A program made the translations under genes and the position numbers. Positions 35,005 to 42,444 of a DNA stretch of 64,000 bases are shown piece after piece. The number at the start of each line of letters is the position of its first letter. Within the stretch, counting starts at the first letter, position 1. The stretch is from the NCBI GenBank assembly GCA_037968495.1, contig JBBKVP010000047.1, positions 1-64,000 on the forward strand, given 5' to 3'. The DNA comes from Aestuarierythrobacter sp037968495. GTDB lineage: Bacteria > Pseudomonadota > Alphaproteobacteria > Sphingomonadales > Sphingomonadaceae. The notes beneath the pieces are model-generated. The model searched no databases. It had not been told where the DNA came from and saw only the letters and a program-made list of their open reading frames with translations.

Positions 35005-36378
35005 TCACGAAATCACGCCAAACAGATCGTGGGCGTCGGCATCTTCGACTTGGACGTTGACGATTTCGCCTGCAGCCAAGGTGCTGGGCACATTGCGGAG
35101 GAAGACATTGCCGTCGATTTCCGGCGCGTCGGCTTGGCTGCGGCCGGTTGCGCCAATGTCGCCGTCTTCATCAGATTCACCAACCTCGTCGATGATAACG
35201 GGCAGCGTCTTGCCGACCTTGGCCGCAAGCTTGGCGGCGCTGATCCGCGCGGTGACTTCCATCAGCTGGGCGTAGCGCTCTTCCTTGATCTTTTCCGGCA
35301 CCGGATTCGGCAGGGCGTTGGCCTGCGCGCCTGCGACAGGCTCGAAACGGAACGCTCCGACGCGGTCGAGCTGGGCCTCTTCGAGCCAGTTGATCAGATA
35401 TTTAAAGTCGTCCTCGGTCTCGCCGGGAAAGCCGACAACGAAGCTGGAGCGCACGGCGATTTCCGGACAAATTTCGCGCCAGTTTTTCAGGCGTTCGAGA
35501 ACCTTGGCTTCGTTCGCGGGACGCTTCATGGCCTTCAGAACCGATGGCGATGCGTGCTGGAACGGAATGTCGAGATAGGGTGTCAGCAGGCCCTCAGCCA
35601 TCAGCGGAATAACCGCATCGACGTGAGGGTAGGGATAGACATAGTGGAGGCGCGTCCAAGGGGTCTCACCTTCCGGCGTTCGTAGCTGACCCAGTTCGCG
35701 TGCAAGATCGGTCATATGCGCGCGAACTTCGCGGCCTTTCCACGGCTTGCTCTCATGCCGTGTATCGACGCCGTAAGCCGAGGTATCCTGACTGATGACC
35801 AACAGTTCTTTCGTGCCCGCAGCAACCAGCTTTTCCGCTTCTCGTAGAACGGCATCAATCCTGCGGCTGGCGAGTTTCCCGCGCAGATCAGGGATGATGC
35901 AGAAGGAGCAGGAGTGGTTGCAACCTTCGGAGATTTTCAAATAGCTGTAGTGGCGCGGTGTCAGCTTCACATCGGGCTGAGGAATCAGATCAATATACGG
36001 ACCCTGCGAAGGCGGTGCGGCCTCATGCACGGCCTGAACTACGTCCTCATATTGATGAGCGCCGGTAACTGCCAGAACCTGCGGATGCGCAGCGCGGATG
36101 GCGTCTGCTTCGTCGCCCATGCAGCCTGTCACGATCACGCGGCCATTTTCGGCAATCGCCTCGCCAATTGCGGCAAGGCTTTCTTCCTTCGCGCTGTCGA
36201 GGAAGCCGCAGGTGTTCACCAGCACCACATCGGCACCGGCATAATCGGGGCTCATCGCATAACCATCGGCGCGCAGCCGAGTGAGAATCCGTTCGCTATC
36301 GACCAATGCCTTGGGGCAGCCGAGCGAGACCATGCCGACCTTCTTCTGGTCGGGTATCAGAGTTGATGTGTCAGTCAT
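35005..36378 (-). CDS. rimO: Ribosomal protein S12 methylthiotransferase RimO
   Basis: A 457-residue radical-SAM enzyme that adds a methylthio group to an aspartate of ribosomal protein S12. The MTTase N-terminal domain has three cluster cysteines (SLGCPKALVDSE, NTCGFLDSAKEE and VTGCMGDEAD). The radical-SAM motif is CNHSCSFC. A C-terminal TRAM domain ends the protein. The LGCPKA.VDSE form is RimO-specific and separates it from MiaB. Start at ATG 36378 gives the full domain. No unusual context. Confidence 0.95.
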   Translation of the reverse strand: MTDTSTLIPDQKKVGMVSLGCPKALVDSERILTRLRADGYAMSPDYAGADVVLVNTCGFLDSAKEESLAAIGEAIAENGRVIVTGCMGDEADAIRAAHPQVLAVTGAHQYEDVVQAVHEAAPPSQGPYIDLIPQPDVKLTPRHYSYLKISEGCNHSCSFCIIPDLRGKLASRRIDAVLREAEKLVAAGTKELLVISQDTSAYGVDTRHESKPWKGREVRAHMTDLARELGQLRTPEGETPWTRLHYVYPYPHVDAVIPLMAEGLLTPYLDIPFQHASPSVLKAMKRPANEAKVLERLKNWREICPEIAVRSSFVVGFPGETEDDFKYLINWLEEAQLDRVGAFRFEPVAGAQANALPNPVPEKIKEERYAQLMEVTARISAAKLAAKVGKTLPVIIDEVGESDEDGDIGATGRSQADAPEIDGNVFLRNVPSTLAAGEIVNVQVEDADAHDLFGVIS

Positions 36379-36456
36379 TATGCGGCGCGCCCTACACCCG
36401 TTGGCGACTTTGCGCTATAGCAGCGATGGGGACGCATTCAGGCGAGGGTGAAGACT

Positions 36457-36855
36457 ATGGGTGAGATCAATCTTTTGGCGGTTGTGCTGGGCGCAGCTGC
36501 ATTCTTCGCGGTTGGTGCCGTTTGGTATACCGCACTTTTTGGCAAGCTGTGGCAGCGTGAGAGCGGCGTTACGGACGAGATGGCGCGGTCCGGCAACATG
36601 CCGCTTACATTCGGCCTGTGCTTTCTTTTTGAACTGCTGATCGCCACCGTGCTGTGGCATCTGATTGCGCGCACCGGAGCATCCGATGTAGTAGTGATGA
36701 TGATGGCAATTGGATTTGGCGCGGCAATTATGACACCTGCCATCGGAATCAACTATCTCTACCAACAAAAGTCTGGAACGCTGTTCGCTATCGATGCCGG
36801 ACACTTTATTTTCGGCATGGCCGCAATGGGCGCGGTGTTTACGTTCTTCAACTAG
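36457..36855 (+). CDS. DUF1761 family small membrane protein
   Basis: A 132-residue protein with four hydrophobic segments. The N-terminal VLGAAAFFAVGAVWYTALFGKLWQRE stretch is the DUF1761 signature. The ATG at 36457 is preceded by a GAGGG site; a GTG at 36448 is an alternative. Function unknown. It converges with the K+ channel gene (12 bp between stops). Confidence 0.85.
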   Translation: MGEINLLAVVLGAAAFFAVGAVWYTALFGKLWQRESGVTDEMARSGNMPLTFGLCFLFELLIATVLWHLIARTGASDVVVMMMAIGFGAAIMTPAIGINYLYQQKSGTLFAIDAGHFIFGMAAMGAVFTFFN

Positions 36856-36867
36856 CGTGCGGACGGA

Positions 36868-37950
36868 CTATTCCGGGCCATCACCGTGGGAAGTTCCATT
36901 GGGCGTTGGGATGATTTCCACCACGATATCGCCCGGAAGCAGATGCTCGCAGGCCTCTTCCCAAAAGCCGAGCGCCTTGCCGTCACGGTAAACCCTTAGG
37001 CCGCGGCCACCGGTTTTGAGATCGGTAATCGAGCAGCCGCACTCGTCTTCGGTAATCTCGCGTTCCACCAATTGAACGCGGCCCGTTACTGACGCCAGAT
37101 CGGCCAAATATTCTGCGATATGCGCTCCCTTTGCTGAACCGGCGAGCAGCAAACCAGTGAACCGCACAGGGTTGATGACATTATTCGCGCCAGCCTGACG
37201 GGCGAGAAGCTCGTTATCAGTAGCGCGAACCACTACGCTGATCGGCACGAGAGGGGCCATGTGGCGCACCGTTAGAACGAGCAGGATCGAGGTATCGTCG
37301 CGGCCCGCGCTGACCAGCACATTGTTGGCTTTGTTGATTCGGACGGCCCTGAGCGTTTGGTCGCGCGTGGCGTCACCGGCCATAACATTACAGCCAAGCG
37401 CCTCAGCGGCGAGCAGCCGTTCGTCGCTTGGATCGATTACAACGATATCGCTAGGATTGGTGCCGCGTTCGATCAACTCGCCGACAGCCTCCGAACCGCT
37501 AACGCCGAAGCCGAGCACCACCACGTGGTTCTCGAGCTTTTCCTGGATGCGGGACATGCGAAATTTCTCCCAACTATGCTTGATGATGAAATTATAGGCT
37601 GTGCCAACGAAAATGAAGAATACGGCAAAGCGGATTGGCGTAACGATGACAGCTTCGACCAGCCGGGCACGGTCACTGATCGGGGCAATATCCCCGAAAC
37701 CAGTGGTGGTGATCGAAATCATCGTGAAATAGACGACATCGAGGAAGCTGACCTCGCCGTCGAGATTATCGACCAGTCCTGTGCGGTCCCACCAATGGAT
37801 CAGCACAACGACGGATATCAGGAACAGCGCAAGCCCGATCCGTATGCCAAGGTCCGCCCATACGGGAACTTTCATGCCTCGCCGAAGTGGCTGAAACGAA
37901 GACCCGCGATATGCGCGCGGCGTCCTGTTGGAGATCGGGGCCAATCCCAT
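36868..37950 (-). CDS. Potassium channel with RCK (TrkA-N) domain
   Basis: A 360-residue protein of the MthK-like class. TM1 is around residues 35-55. The pore helix and selectivity filter TTTGFGD lie near residue 82, and TM2 follows near residue 110. The cytoplasmic RCK domain begins at HVVVLGFGVSGSEAVGEL with a nucleotide-binding Rossmann fold and ends with a TrkA-C-like segment. It conducts K+, gated by a ligand such as nucleotide or Ca2+ in other members. The start shares one base with the stop of the LytM-domain gene, so it is the last gene of the serS-surE-LytM-channel operon. Confidence 0.9.
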   Translation of the reverse strand: MGLAPISNRTPRAYRGSSFQPLRRGMKVPVWADLGIRIGLALFLISVVVLIHWWDRTGLVDNLDGEVSFLDVVYFTMISITTTGFGDIAPISDRARLVEAVIVTPIRFAVFFIFVGTAYNFIIKHSWEKFRMSRIQEKLENHVVVLGFGVSGSEAVGELIERGTNPSDIVVIDPSDERLLAAEALGCNVMAGDATRDQTLRAVRINKANNVLVSAGRDDTSILLVLTVRHMAPLVPISVVVRATDNELLARQAGANNVINPVRFTGLLLAGSAKGAHIAEYLADLASVTGRVQLVEREITEDECGCSITDLKTGGRGLRVYRDGKALGFWEEACEHLLPGDIVVEIIPTPNGTSHGDGPE

Positions 37951-38741
37951 TAATTGTTATTCCGGCTAGGCATCTTTGGCGCCGGATCGATTGGCTTGCC
38001 GTCCTTGCGGATTTCGAAGTGTAGTTCCGTAGTTGTGGCAATGCCCGCTTCACCAGCAAGGCCCAGCCGCTCACCTGCGCGGATAGTTTCGCCCTCTTTC
38101 ACGGTGATGCTGGACAAGTGCCCATAGGCAGTGTGCCAGCCGCGCCCGTGATCGATGACGACAAGTCTGCCGAAGCGCGCCGGTTCGCTGCCAGCGAAGA
38201 TTACCGTTCCGGTCGATGCGGCGCGAACCATGTCGCCAAGTCCGGCTTTGAAGTCCAATCCGTCATGCCCTTTGCCGTTTGCCCGCAAGCTATAGCCCAG
38301 CATCACCGGCCCATCATGCGGACGGCGGAAATAGGGCTCTGTGGGCGTCTTGGCGCTGGTCAGCGCGGCCAGTTGTGCCTGCGACATGACCGCAGGGATG
38401 ATCAGCTTCTGCCCGATCCGCATGGTACCGTTCTTGTTCAGGCCGTTGGCGATGGCGAGTTGGGAATAGGGCACTTTGTAACGGTTCGCGACGCCCATAG
38501 CGGTGTCGCCGGACTTTACCGTATGGGTGCGTTGGCGCGGGATGAACAACCTCTGGCCTTTGCGCACGCTGTATGGTTCGGACAGGCCGTTGACGGCGGC
38601 AATGGAAGCCAAGGGAACTCCGGCGCGGTTGGCGATACCGCCCAAGGTTTCACCTTCCGCCACAACGTGCTCGGTTTCGGTTTCGGGATCGCCTGCTCCC
38701 AAAAGCATGAATGCTGCGATAGTCAGCGCGAGACGTTTCAA
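37950..38741 (-). CDS. LysM x2 / M23-like (LytM) periplasmic protein, NlpD-like with altered active site
   Basis: A 263-residue protein with an N-terminal signal-like hydrophobic segment (no lipobox cysteine). Two LysM domains follow (HVVAEGETLGGIANRAGV and HTVKSGDTAMGVANRYKV), then a C-terminal M23 fold. The zinc-ligand pair GHDGLDF and the YGHLS histidine are present, but the final H-x-H reads ELH: the first histidine, which is catalytic in LytM, is Glu. The same position is non-His in E. coli NlpD, which activates an amidase instead of cutting wall itself. Position after surE fits the surE-pcm-nlpD order, with pcm missing. I therefore infer an amidase activator rather than an endopeptidase. 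Confidence 0.82.
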   Translation of the reverse strand: MKRLALTIAAFMLLGAGDPETETEHVVAEGETLGGIANRAGVPLASIAAVNGLSEPYSVRKGQRLFIPRQRTHTVKSGDTAMGVANRYKVPYSQLAIANGLNKNGTMRIGQKLIIPAVMSQAQLAALTSAKTPTEPYFRRPHDGPVMLGYSLRANGKGHDGLDFKAGLGDMVRAASTGTVIFAGSEPARFGRLVVIDHGRGWHTAYGHLSSITVKEGETIRAGERLGLAGEAGIATTTELHFEIRKDGKPIDPAPKMPSRNNN

Positions 38742-39496
38742 GTGGCATACCTTTCAATGAGGCTGGCGAGTGAATCTTCGTGCGTCAGTTCAGGCCTTAG
38801 CGGCGTGACGGCAATGTAACCATCTGCAATCGCTTCGAGATCGGTCCCGTGGTCCGGCGTATGCTCAATCGCATGCAGGCCGAACCAGTAATATTTGAGC
38901 CCGCGCGGATCGCGGCCCTCGACCACTGACCCGCGTGAATAATCGTGGAAGCCCTGCCGGACCACGCGGATGCCTTTGACATCCTCCGGTGCGCGGGGTG
39001 GGAAATTGATGTTGACCAGACTGCGGTCGGCGAAGTCCATGTCGAGTAGCGGGCGCAGTACTTTTTCGCCCCAAGCGCGTGCAGCAGCGAAGGCTTCGTG
39101 ATCGGCTTCACGATTTAGCACCTGACTGAGGGCAATTGAGCGAATGCCTGCCAAAGCGCCTTCCATCGCGGCAGAAACTGTGCCGGAATAGGTAATGTCA
39201 TCGCCCAGATTTGCCCCGCGATTGACGCCGGACAGGATTAAGTCGGGCGGCGTGTCGAATACGGTTCTCAGGCCCAGCATTACCGCATCAGTAGGCGTGC
39301 CTGTGACTGAAAAGCGCTTCTCGCCATGTTGCCGCAGGCGAACCGGCATGTTCAGCGTGAGCGAGTGACCGGCGCCTGACTGTTCCTCCGCCGGAGCGCA
39401 AATCCAGATATCATCGCTGATCGCGCGAGCGATCTCCTCTAGCACCGCAAAGCCTGCTGCGCCTATCCCGTCGTCATTCGTCAGCAAGATGCGCAT
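38738..39496 (-). CDS. surE: 5'/3'-nucleotidase SurE
   Basis: A 252-residue metal-dependent phosphatase acting on nucleoside monophosphates and exopolyphosphate. The N-terminal MRILLTNDDGIGAAG with the metal-binding Asp-Asp pair and the SGVNRGANLGDDITYSGTV block define the family. Length is normal. Its start overlaps the serS stop by one base and it overlaps the LytM gene by 4 bp. Stationary-phase survival is the classical context. Confidence 0.95.
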   Translation of the reverse strand: MRILLTNDDGIGAAGFAVLEEIARAISDDIWICAPAEEQSGAGHSLTLNMPVRLRQHGEKRFSVTGTPTDAVMLGLRTVFDTPPDLILSGVNRGANLGDDITYSGTVSAAMEGALAGIRSIALSQVLNREADHEAFAAARAWGEKVLRPLLDMDFADRSLVNINFPPRAPEDVKGIRVVRQGFHDYSRGSVVEGRDPRGLKYYWFGLHAIEHTPDHGTDLEAIADGYIAVTPLRPELTHEDSLASLIERYAT

Positions 39497-40776
39497 CAGG
39501 CGGCAGGCTCCAGTTTCGTGATGCCGCCCATGTAGGGTGCCAGCACTTCAGGTACTATCACGGAGCCATCAGCCTGCTGATAGTTCTCCAGCACGGCCAC
39601 TAAGGTGCGGCCAACGGCGAGGCCGGAGCCATTCAGCGTATGCGGGAAGACGGTCTTCTTTTCGCCTTCTGGCTTGTAGCGCGTATTCATCCGCCGCGCT
39701 TGGAAGTCGCCCGTGTTGGAGCAGCTGGAGATCTCGCGATAAGCGCCTTGCCCGGGCAACCACACTTCAAGGTCATAAGTCTTGCTCGCACCAAAACCCA
39801 TATCGCCGGTACACAACAGAACCTTGCGATAAGGCAGTTCCAGCGTCTGAAGCACGCTTTCGGCGGCGGCAGTCATCCGCTCATGCTCGGCTTCGCTATC
39901 TTCTGGCGCGGTCACGCTGACCAACTCGACCTTTTCAAACTGGTGCTGGCGTATAAAGCCGCGCGTGTCTTTGCCGGCAGACCCTGCTTCGCTGCGGAAG
40001 CATTGGGTCAGGGCAGTCATGCGGACAGGGAGGCGCTCCACATCGATGATCTGGTCCTGAACCGATGCAGTCAGGCTGACTTCAGCGGTTGGAATGAGCC
40101 AATGGCCCTCCGTGGTCTGAAAGGAATCTTCTGCAAATTTCGGTAATTTGTCAGTACCATACATCGCCTTGTCGAGTACCAGCAGCGGCGGCGCGCATTC
40201 GGTGTAGCCGTGCGTGCCTGTCTGGTGGTCGAGCATAAACTGCCCGAGCGCACGGTGGAGCCGCGCCATTTGCCCGCGCAGGAAAGTGAAACGCGCGCCT
40301 GACAGATTGGCACCTGTCTCGAAATCGAGACCGAGGGCAGGACCCATATCTGCATGTTCCTGCGGCTCGAAATCAAACTCGCGCAAGTCACCCCATTTGC
40401 TGACTTCTACATTGTCATCTTCGTCTGCGCCTTGCGGCACGTCATCAGCGGGCGTGTTCGGGATGCCAGCCAGCAGATCATGAAGCTTTGCAGCGACCTC
40501 GTCTGCTTCTGTTTCCATCGCGGGCATGGTTTGTTTCAGTTCGGCGACTTCAGCTTTGATTTTTTCAGCCGTTGCCTTGTCGCCTTGACCCATGGCAGCG
40601 CCTATGGCCTTGCTTGCCTCGTTGCGACGGGCCTGCGCTTCTTGCACCTTGGTCAGCAGCGCGCGGTTTCGGGCGTCCAGATCAAGGATGACGGGAGAAA
40701 CCGGCTCCAGACCCCGGCGGGCTAGGGAGGCATCGAAAGCTTCGGGGTCTTCCCGGATATGTTTGAGATCGTGCAT
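39496..40776 (-). CDS. serS: Seryl-tRNA synthetase
   Basis: A 426-residue class II synthetase. The N-terminal long coiled-coil arm (about residues 25-105) contacts the long variable arm of tRNA-Ser. Motif 2 (CFRSEAGSAGKDTRGFIRQHQFEKVEL) and motif 3 (NGSGLAVGRTLVAVLENYQ) are intact. It is the first gene of the operon with surE. A single SerRS is essential, so this is likely the housekeeping copy. Confidence 0.96.
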   Translation of the reverse strand: MHDLKHIREDPEAFDASLARRGLEPVSPVILDLDARNRALLTKVQEAQARRNEASKAIGAAMGQGDKATAEKIKAEVAELKQTMPAMETEADEVAAKLHDLLAGIPNTPADDVPQGADEDDNVEVSKWGDLREFDFEPQEHADMGPALGLDFETGANLSGARFTFLRGQMARLHRALGQFMLDHQTGTHGYTECAPPLLVLDKAMYGTDKLPKFAEDSFQTTEGHWLIPTAEVSLTASVQDQIIDVERLPVRMTALTQCFRSEAGSAGKDTRGFIRQHQFEKVELVSVTAPEDSEAEHERMTAAAESVLQTLELPYRKVLLCTGDMGFGASKTYDLEVWLPGQGAYREISSCSNTGDFQARRMNTRYKPEGEKKTVFPHTLNGSGLAVGRTLVAVLENYQQADGSVIVPEVLAPYMGGITKLEPAA

Positions 40777-40827
40777 TGCGGGCAGGCTATGCCGCCAACG
40801 CAGCGACCGTGCAAGTTGGCTCGCCGA

Positions 40828-41016
40828 TTACTTGCGGCAGCTGTTGATCCCGAACAGCGAATATAGCGGACAAGTGCTCATCATCCCGGTCAGGAGAGGT
40901 ACGAGACCAATCCAGCCCCAAGCTGATTTCGGTCCGACAAAAACCATCGCGATCAGTGCGATGCCAAGCAGAATCCTCAAGGATCGGTCGAATATGCCTA
41001 CATTGGTCTTGAACAT
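40828..41016 (-). CDS. DUF2892 (YgaP-type) small membrane protein
   Basis: A 62-residue protein. It has the pattern MFKTNVGIFDRSLRILLG, two hydrophobic helices, and a C-terminal CPLYSLFGINSC with two cysteines. This matches the DUF2892 membrane domain found alone or fused to rhodanese in YgaP. Here no rhodanese is attached. Function unknown; a thiol role is suggested only by the cysteine pair. Confidence 0.85.
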   Translation of the reverse strand: MFKTNVGIFDRSLRILLGIALIAMVFVGPKSAWGWIGLVPLLTGMMSTCPLYSLFGINSCRK

Positions 41017-41107
41017 CTGTTATCTCCTCCGGCCGAGTGCGTAGTGAAGTTCGCCGTTCACAGCATTGATCCAAATCAAGATTAAGCATTGTTGGGAGGT
41101 TCGCTAA

Positions 41108-41326
41108 ATGGAGGAAGAAAAGCGCTTTCTTCCAGCCGTCCATTTCGTTGGCTTTCGCGACGACCGCTATTGGAATGCGGTGCGCATCTGGGGTGAACCC
41201 GGCTTCATCCATGAAACATGGGACACGTACGCCAACGACGAGGTTGCGCCGGGCGATACCGTAATTTTCGCGACCGGAGAATGGAACAAAGCGCCAAAGA
41301 GTTTCAGTAAGAAACCAAAACGCTAG
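41108..41326 (+). CDS. Small conserved hypothetical protein
   Basis: A 72-residue soluble protein rich in aromatic residues (HFVGFRDDRYWNAVRIWGEPGFIHETWD). The C-terminus is basic. It has GGGAGG-like sequence (TTGGGAGGTTCG) 7-14 bp upstream of ATG 41108. The composition and good ribosome site suggest a real gene. I do not recognise the family. Confidence 0.65.
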   Translation: MEEEKRFLPAVHFVGFRDDRYWNAVRIWGEPGFIHETWDTYANDEVAPGDTVIFATGEWNKAPKSFSKKPKR

Positions 41327-41424
41327 CGGCGGCGCTTGGAACCTGTGCGCCGAGCGATGCGTTCACATGGCAAGGCAAGCCGTAATCGTTACGTCAATCC
41401 AATTCTAACAAACGGAAAAACCCT

Positions 41425-42066
41425 ATGAAGATGAAGAGCATCATGCTGCTGGCGGCTGGAGCCATGGCCGTTGGCGCGGTCGCCGTTCGTGCCGCAACAA
41501 ACGATACCGAAGAGCCGGACTTCAAGGTCATCTCGAGCGAAGGCGATTTCGAAATCCGCCAATATGAGCCCATGATCGTGGCCCAGACAACGGTGATCGG
41601 CGAACGGGATAAAGCGATCAATAGTGCGTTCGGTATCATCGCCGACTATATTTTCGGCAATAATATCTCATCGCAAAAAGTGGCGATGACCGCGCCTGTT
41701 ACTCAGCAAAAGAGCGAGAAAATTGCTATGACCTCGCCGGTGACCCAGCAGGCCAGCGATGAAGGCACAGACAATTCGTGGGAAGTGCGTTTCGTGATGC
41801 CGTCCAAATACACCATGGAAACATTGCCCACGCCAAACAATCCTGCAGTGACTTTGATGGAAATGACCGGGAAGCGTGTCGCCGCGATCCGTTATTCAGG
41901 TGATGCCAAGCAGAAAGATGTCGAGGCGCACCGGTCCAAGCTGATGGCGTTCTTGAACGAGAAGGGCCTGATGCCGGTCGGAACGCCAACCTACGCATTC
42001 TATGATGCGCCATGGACGCCGGGTTTCATGCGGCGCAACGAAGTTATGATTGAAATCGAAGGCTAA
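41425..42066 (+). CDS. SOUL family heme-binding protein
   Basis: A 213-residue protein. A signal peptide or anchor occupies residues 1-23 (MLLAAGAMAVGAVAV). The SOUL/HEBP fold follows: FKVISSEGDFEIRQYEPMIVAQT, then KVAMTAPVTQQ, IAMTSPVTQQ and EVRFVMPSKYTMETLPTP. The repeated MTAPV/MTSPV motifs are diagnostic. Members bind heme or other tetrapyrroles; the bacterial role is unclear. It likely acts in the periplasm. A small gene follows at 42119 on the same strand, 52 bp later. Confidence 0.9.
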   Translation: MKMKSIMLLAAGAMAVGAVAVRAATNDTEEPDFKVISSEGDFEIRQYEPMIVAQTTVIGERDKAINSAFGIIADYIFGNNISSQKVAMTAPVTQQKSEKIAMTSPVTQQASDEGTDNSWEVRFVMPSKYTMETLPTPNNPAVTLMEMTGKRVAAIRYSGDAKQKDVEAHRSKLMAFLNEKGLMPVGTPTYAFYDAPWTPGFMRRNEVMIEIEG

Positions 42067-42118
42067 TTTTGGGGAACGCTCTGGCTAGGAAGCCGTTGAA
42101 CAGCCAAAGGAGATTATA

Positions 42119-42379
42119 ATGTTTGGTAAGGTTATTGGAGCAGTAGTTGGCGGCAAAGTCGCACAGCGCACAAAGAATATCGGCGGTCCAGCGGGCGCAG
42201 CCATTGGTGTTGCATCAACGATGATTCTTCGCCGTTTGAGCTTCCCAGCGATGGCAGCACTCGCAGTAGGCGGATACGCGTACAAGAGGTTTGTCGCGGA
42301 CAAGGAAGTCGAGCGGGAATTACCACCACGGCCACCGTCCGTGGATCCGATTGTACCGGTCACTCCAACCGTAGCCTAA
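42119..42379 (+). CDS. Small Gly/Ala-rich membrane-associated hypothetical protein
   Basis: An 86-residue protein preceded by AAAGGAG at 42106-42112, a strong ribosome site. The first 60 residues are hydrophobic and glycine-rich (VIGAVVGGKVAQR, GPAGAAIGVASTMILRRL). The end is a Pro-rich tail (PPRPPSVDPIVPVTPTVA). No domain is recognised. It could be a membrane or colicin-like-pore helix hairpin. A hairpin terminator follows 22 bp after the stop. Confidence 0.7.
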   Translation: MFGKVIGAVVGGKVAQRTKNIGGPAGAAIGVASTMILRRLSFPAMAALAVGGYAYKRFVADKEVERELPPRPPSVDPIVPVTPTVA

Positions 42380-42400
42380 TTACTGATAACCCCGTGGTCG

Positions 42401-42434
42401 AAAGGCGCGTTCCCCATAAAGGAGCGCGCCTTTT
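42401..42434 (+). terminator. Rho-independent terminator after the SOUL/hypothetical genes
   Basis: A GC-rich stem AAAGGCGCG...CGCGCCTTTT with a loop around CCCCATAAA, ending in a T run, is placed 22 bp after the stop at 42379 and 11 bp before the convergent sppA stop at 42445. The reverse strand also ends in TTT, so it may serve both genes. Confidence 0.8.
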
Positions 42435-42444
42435 GTGTTTCAGC

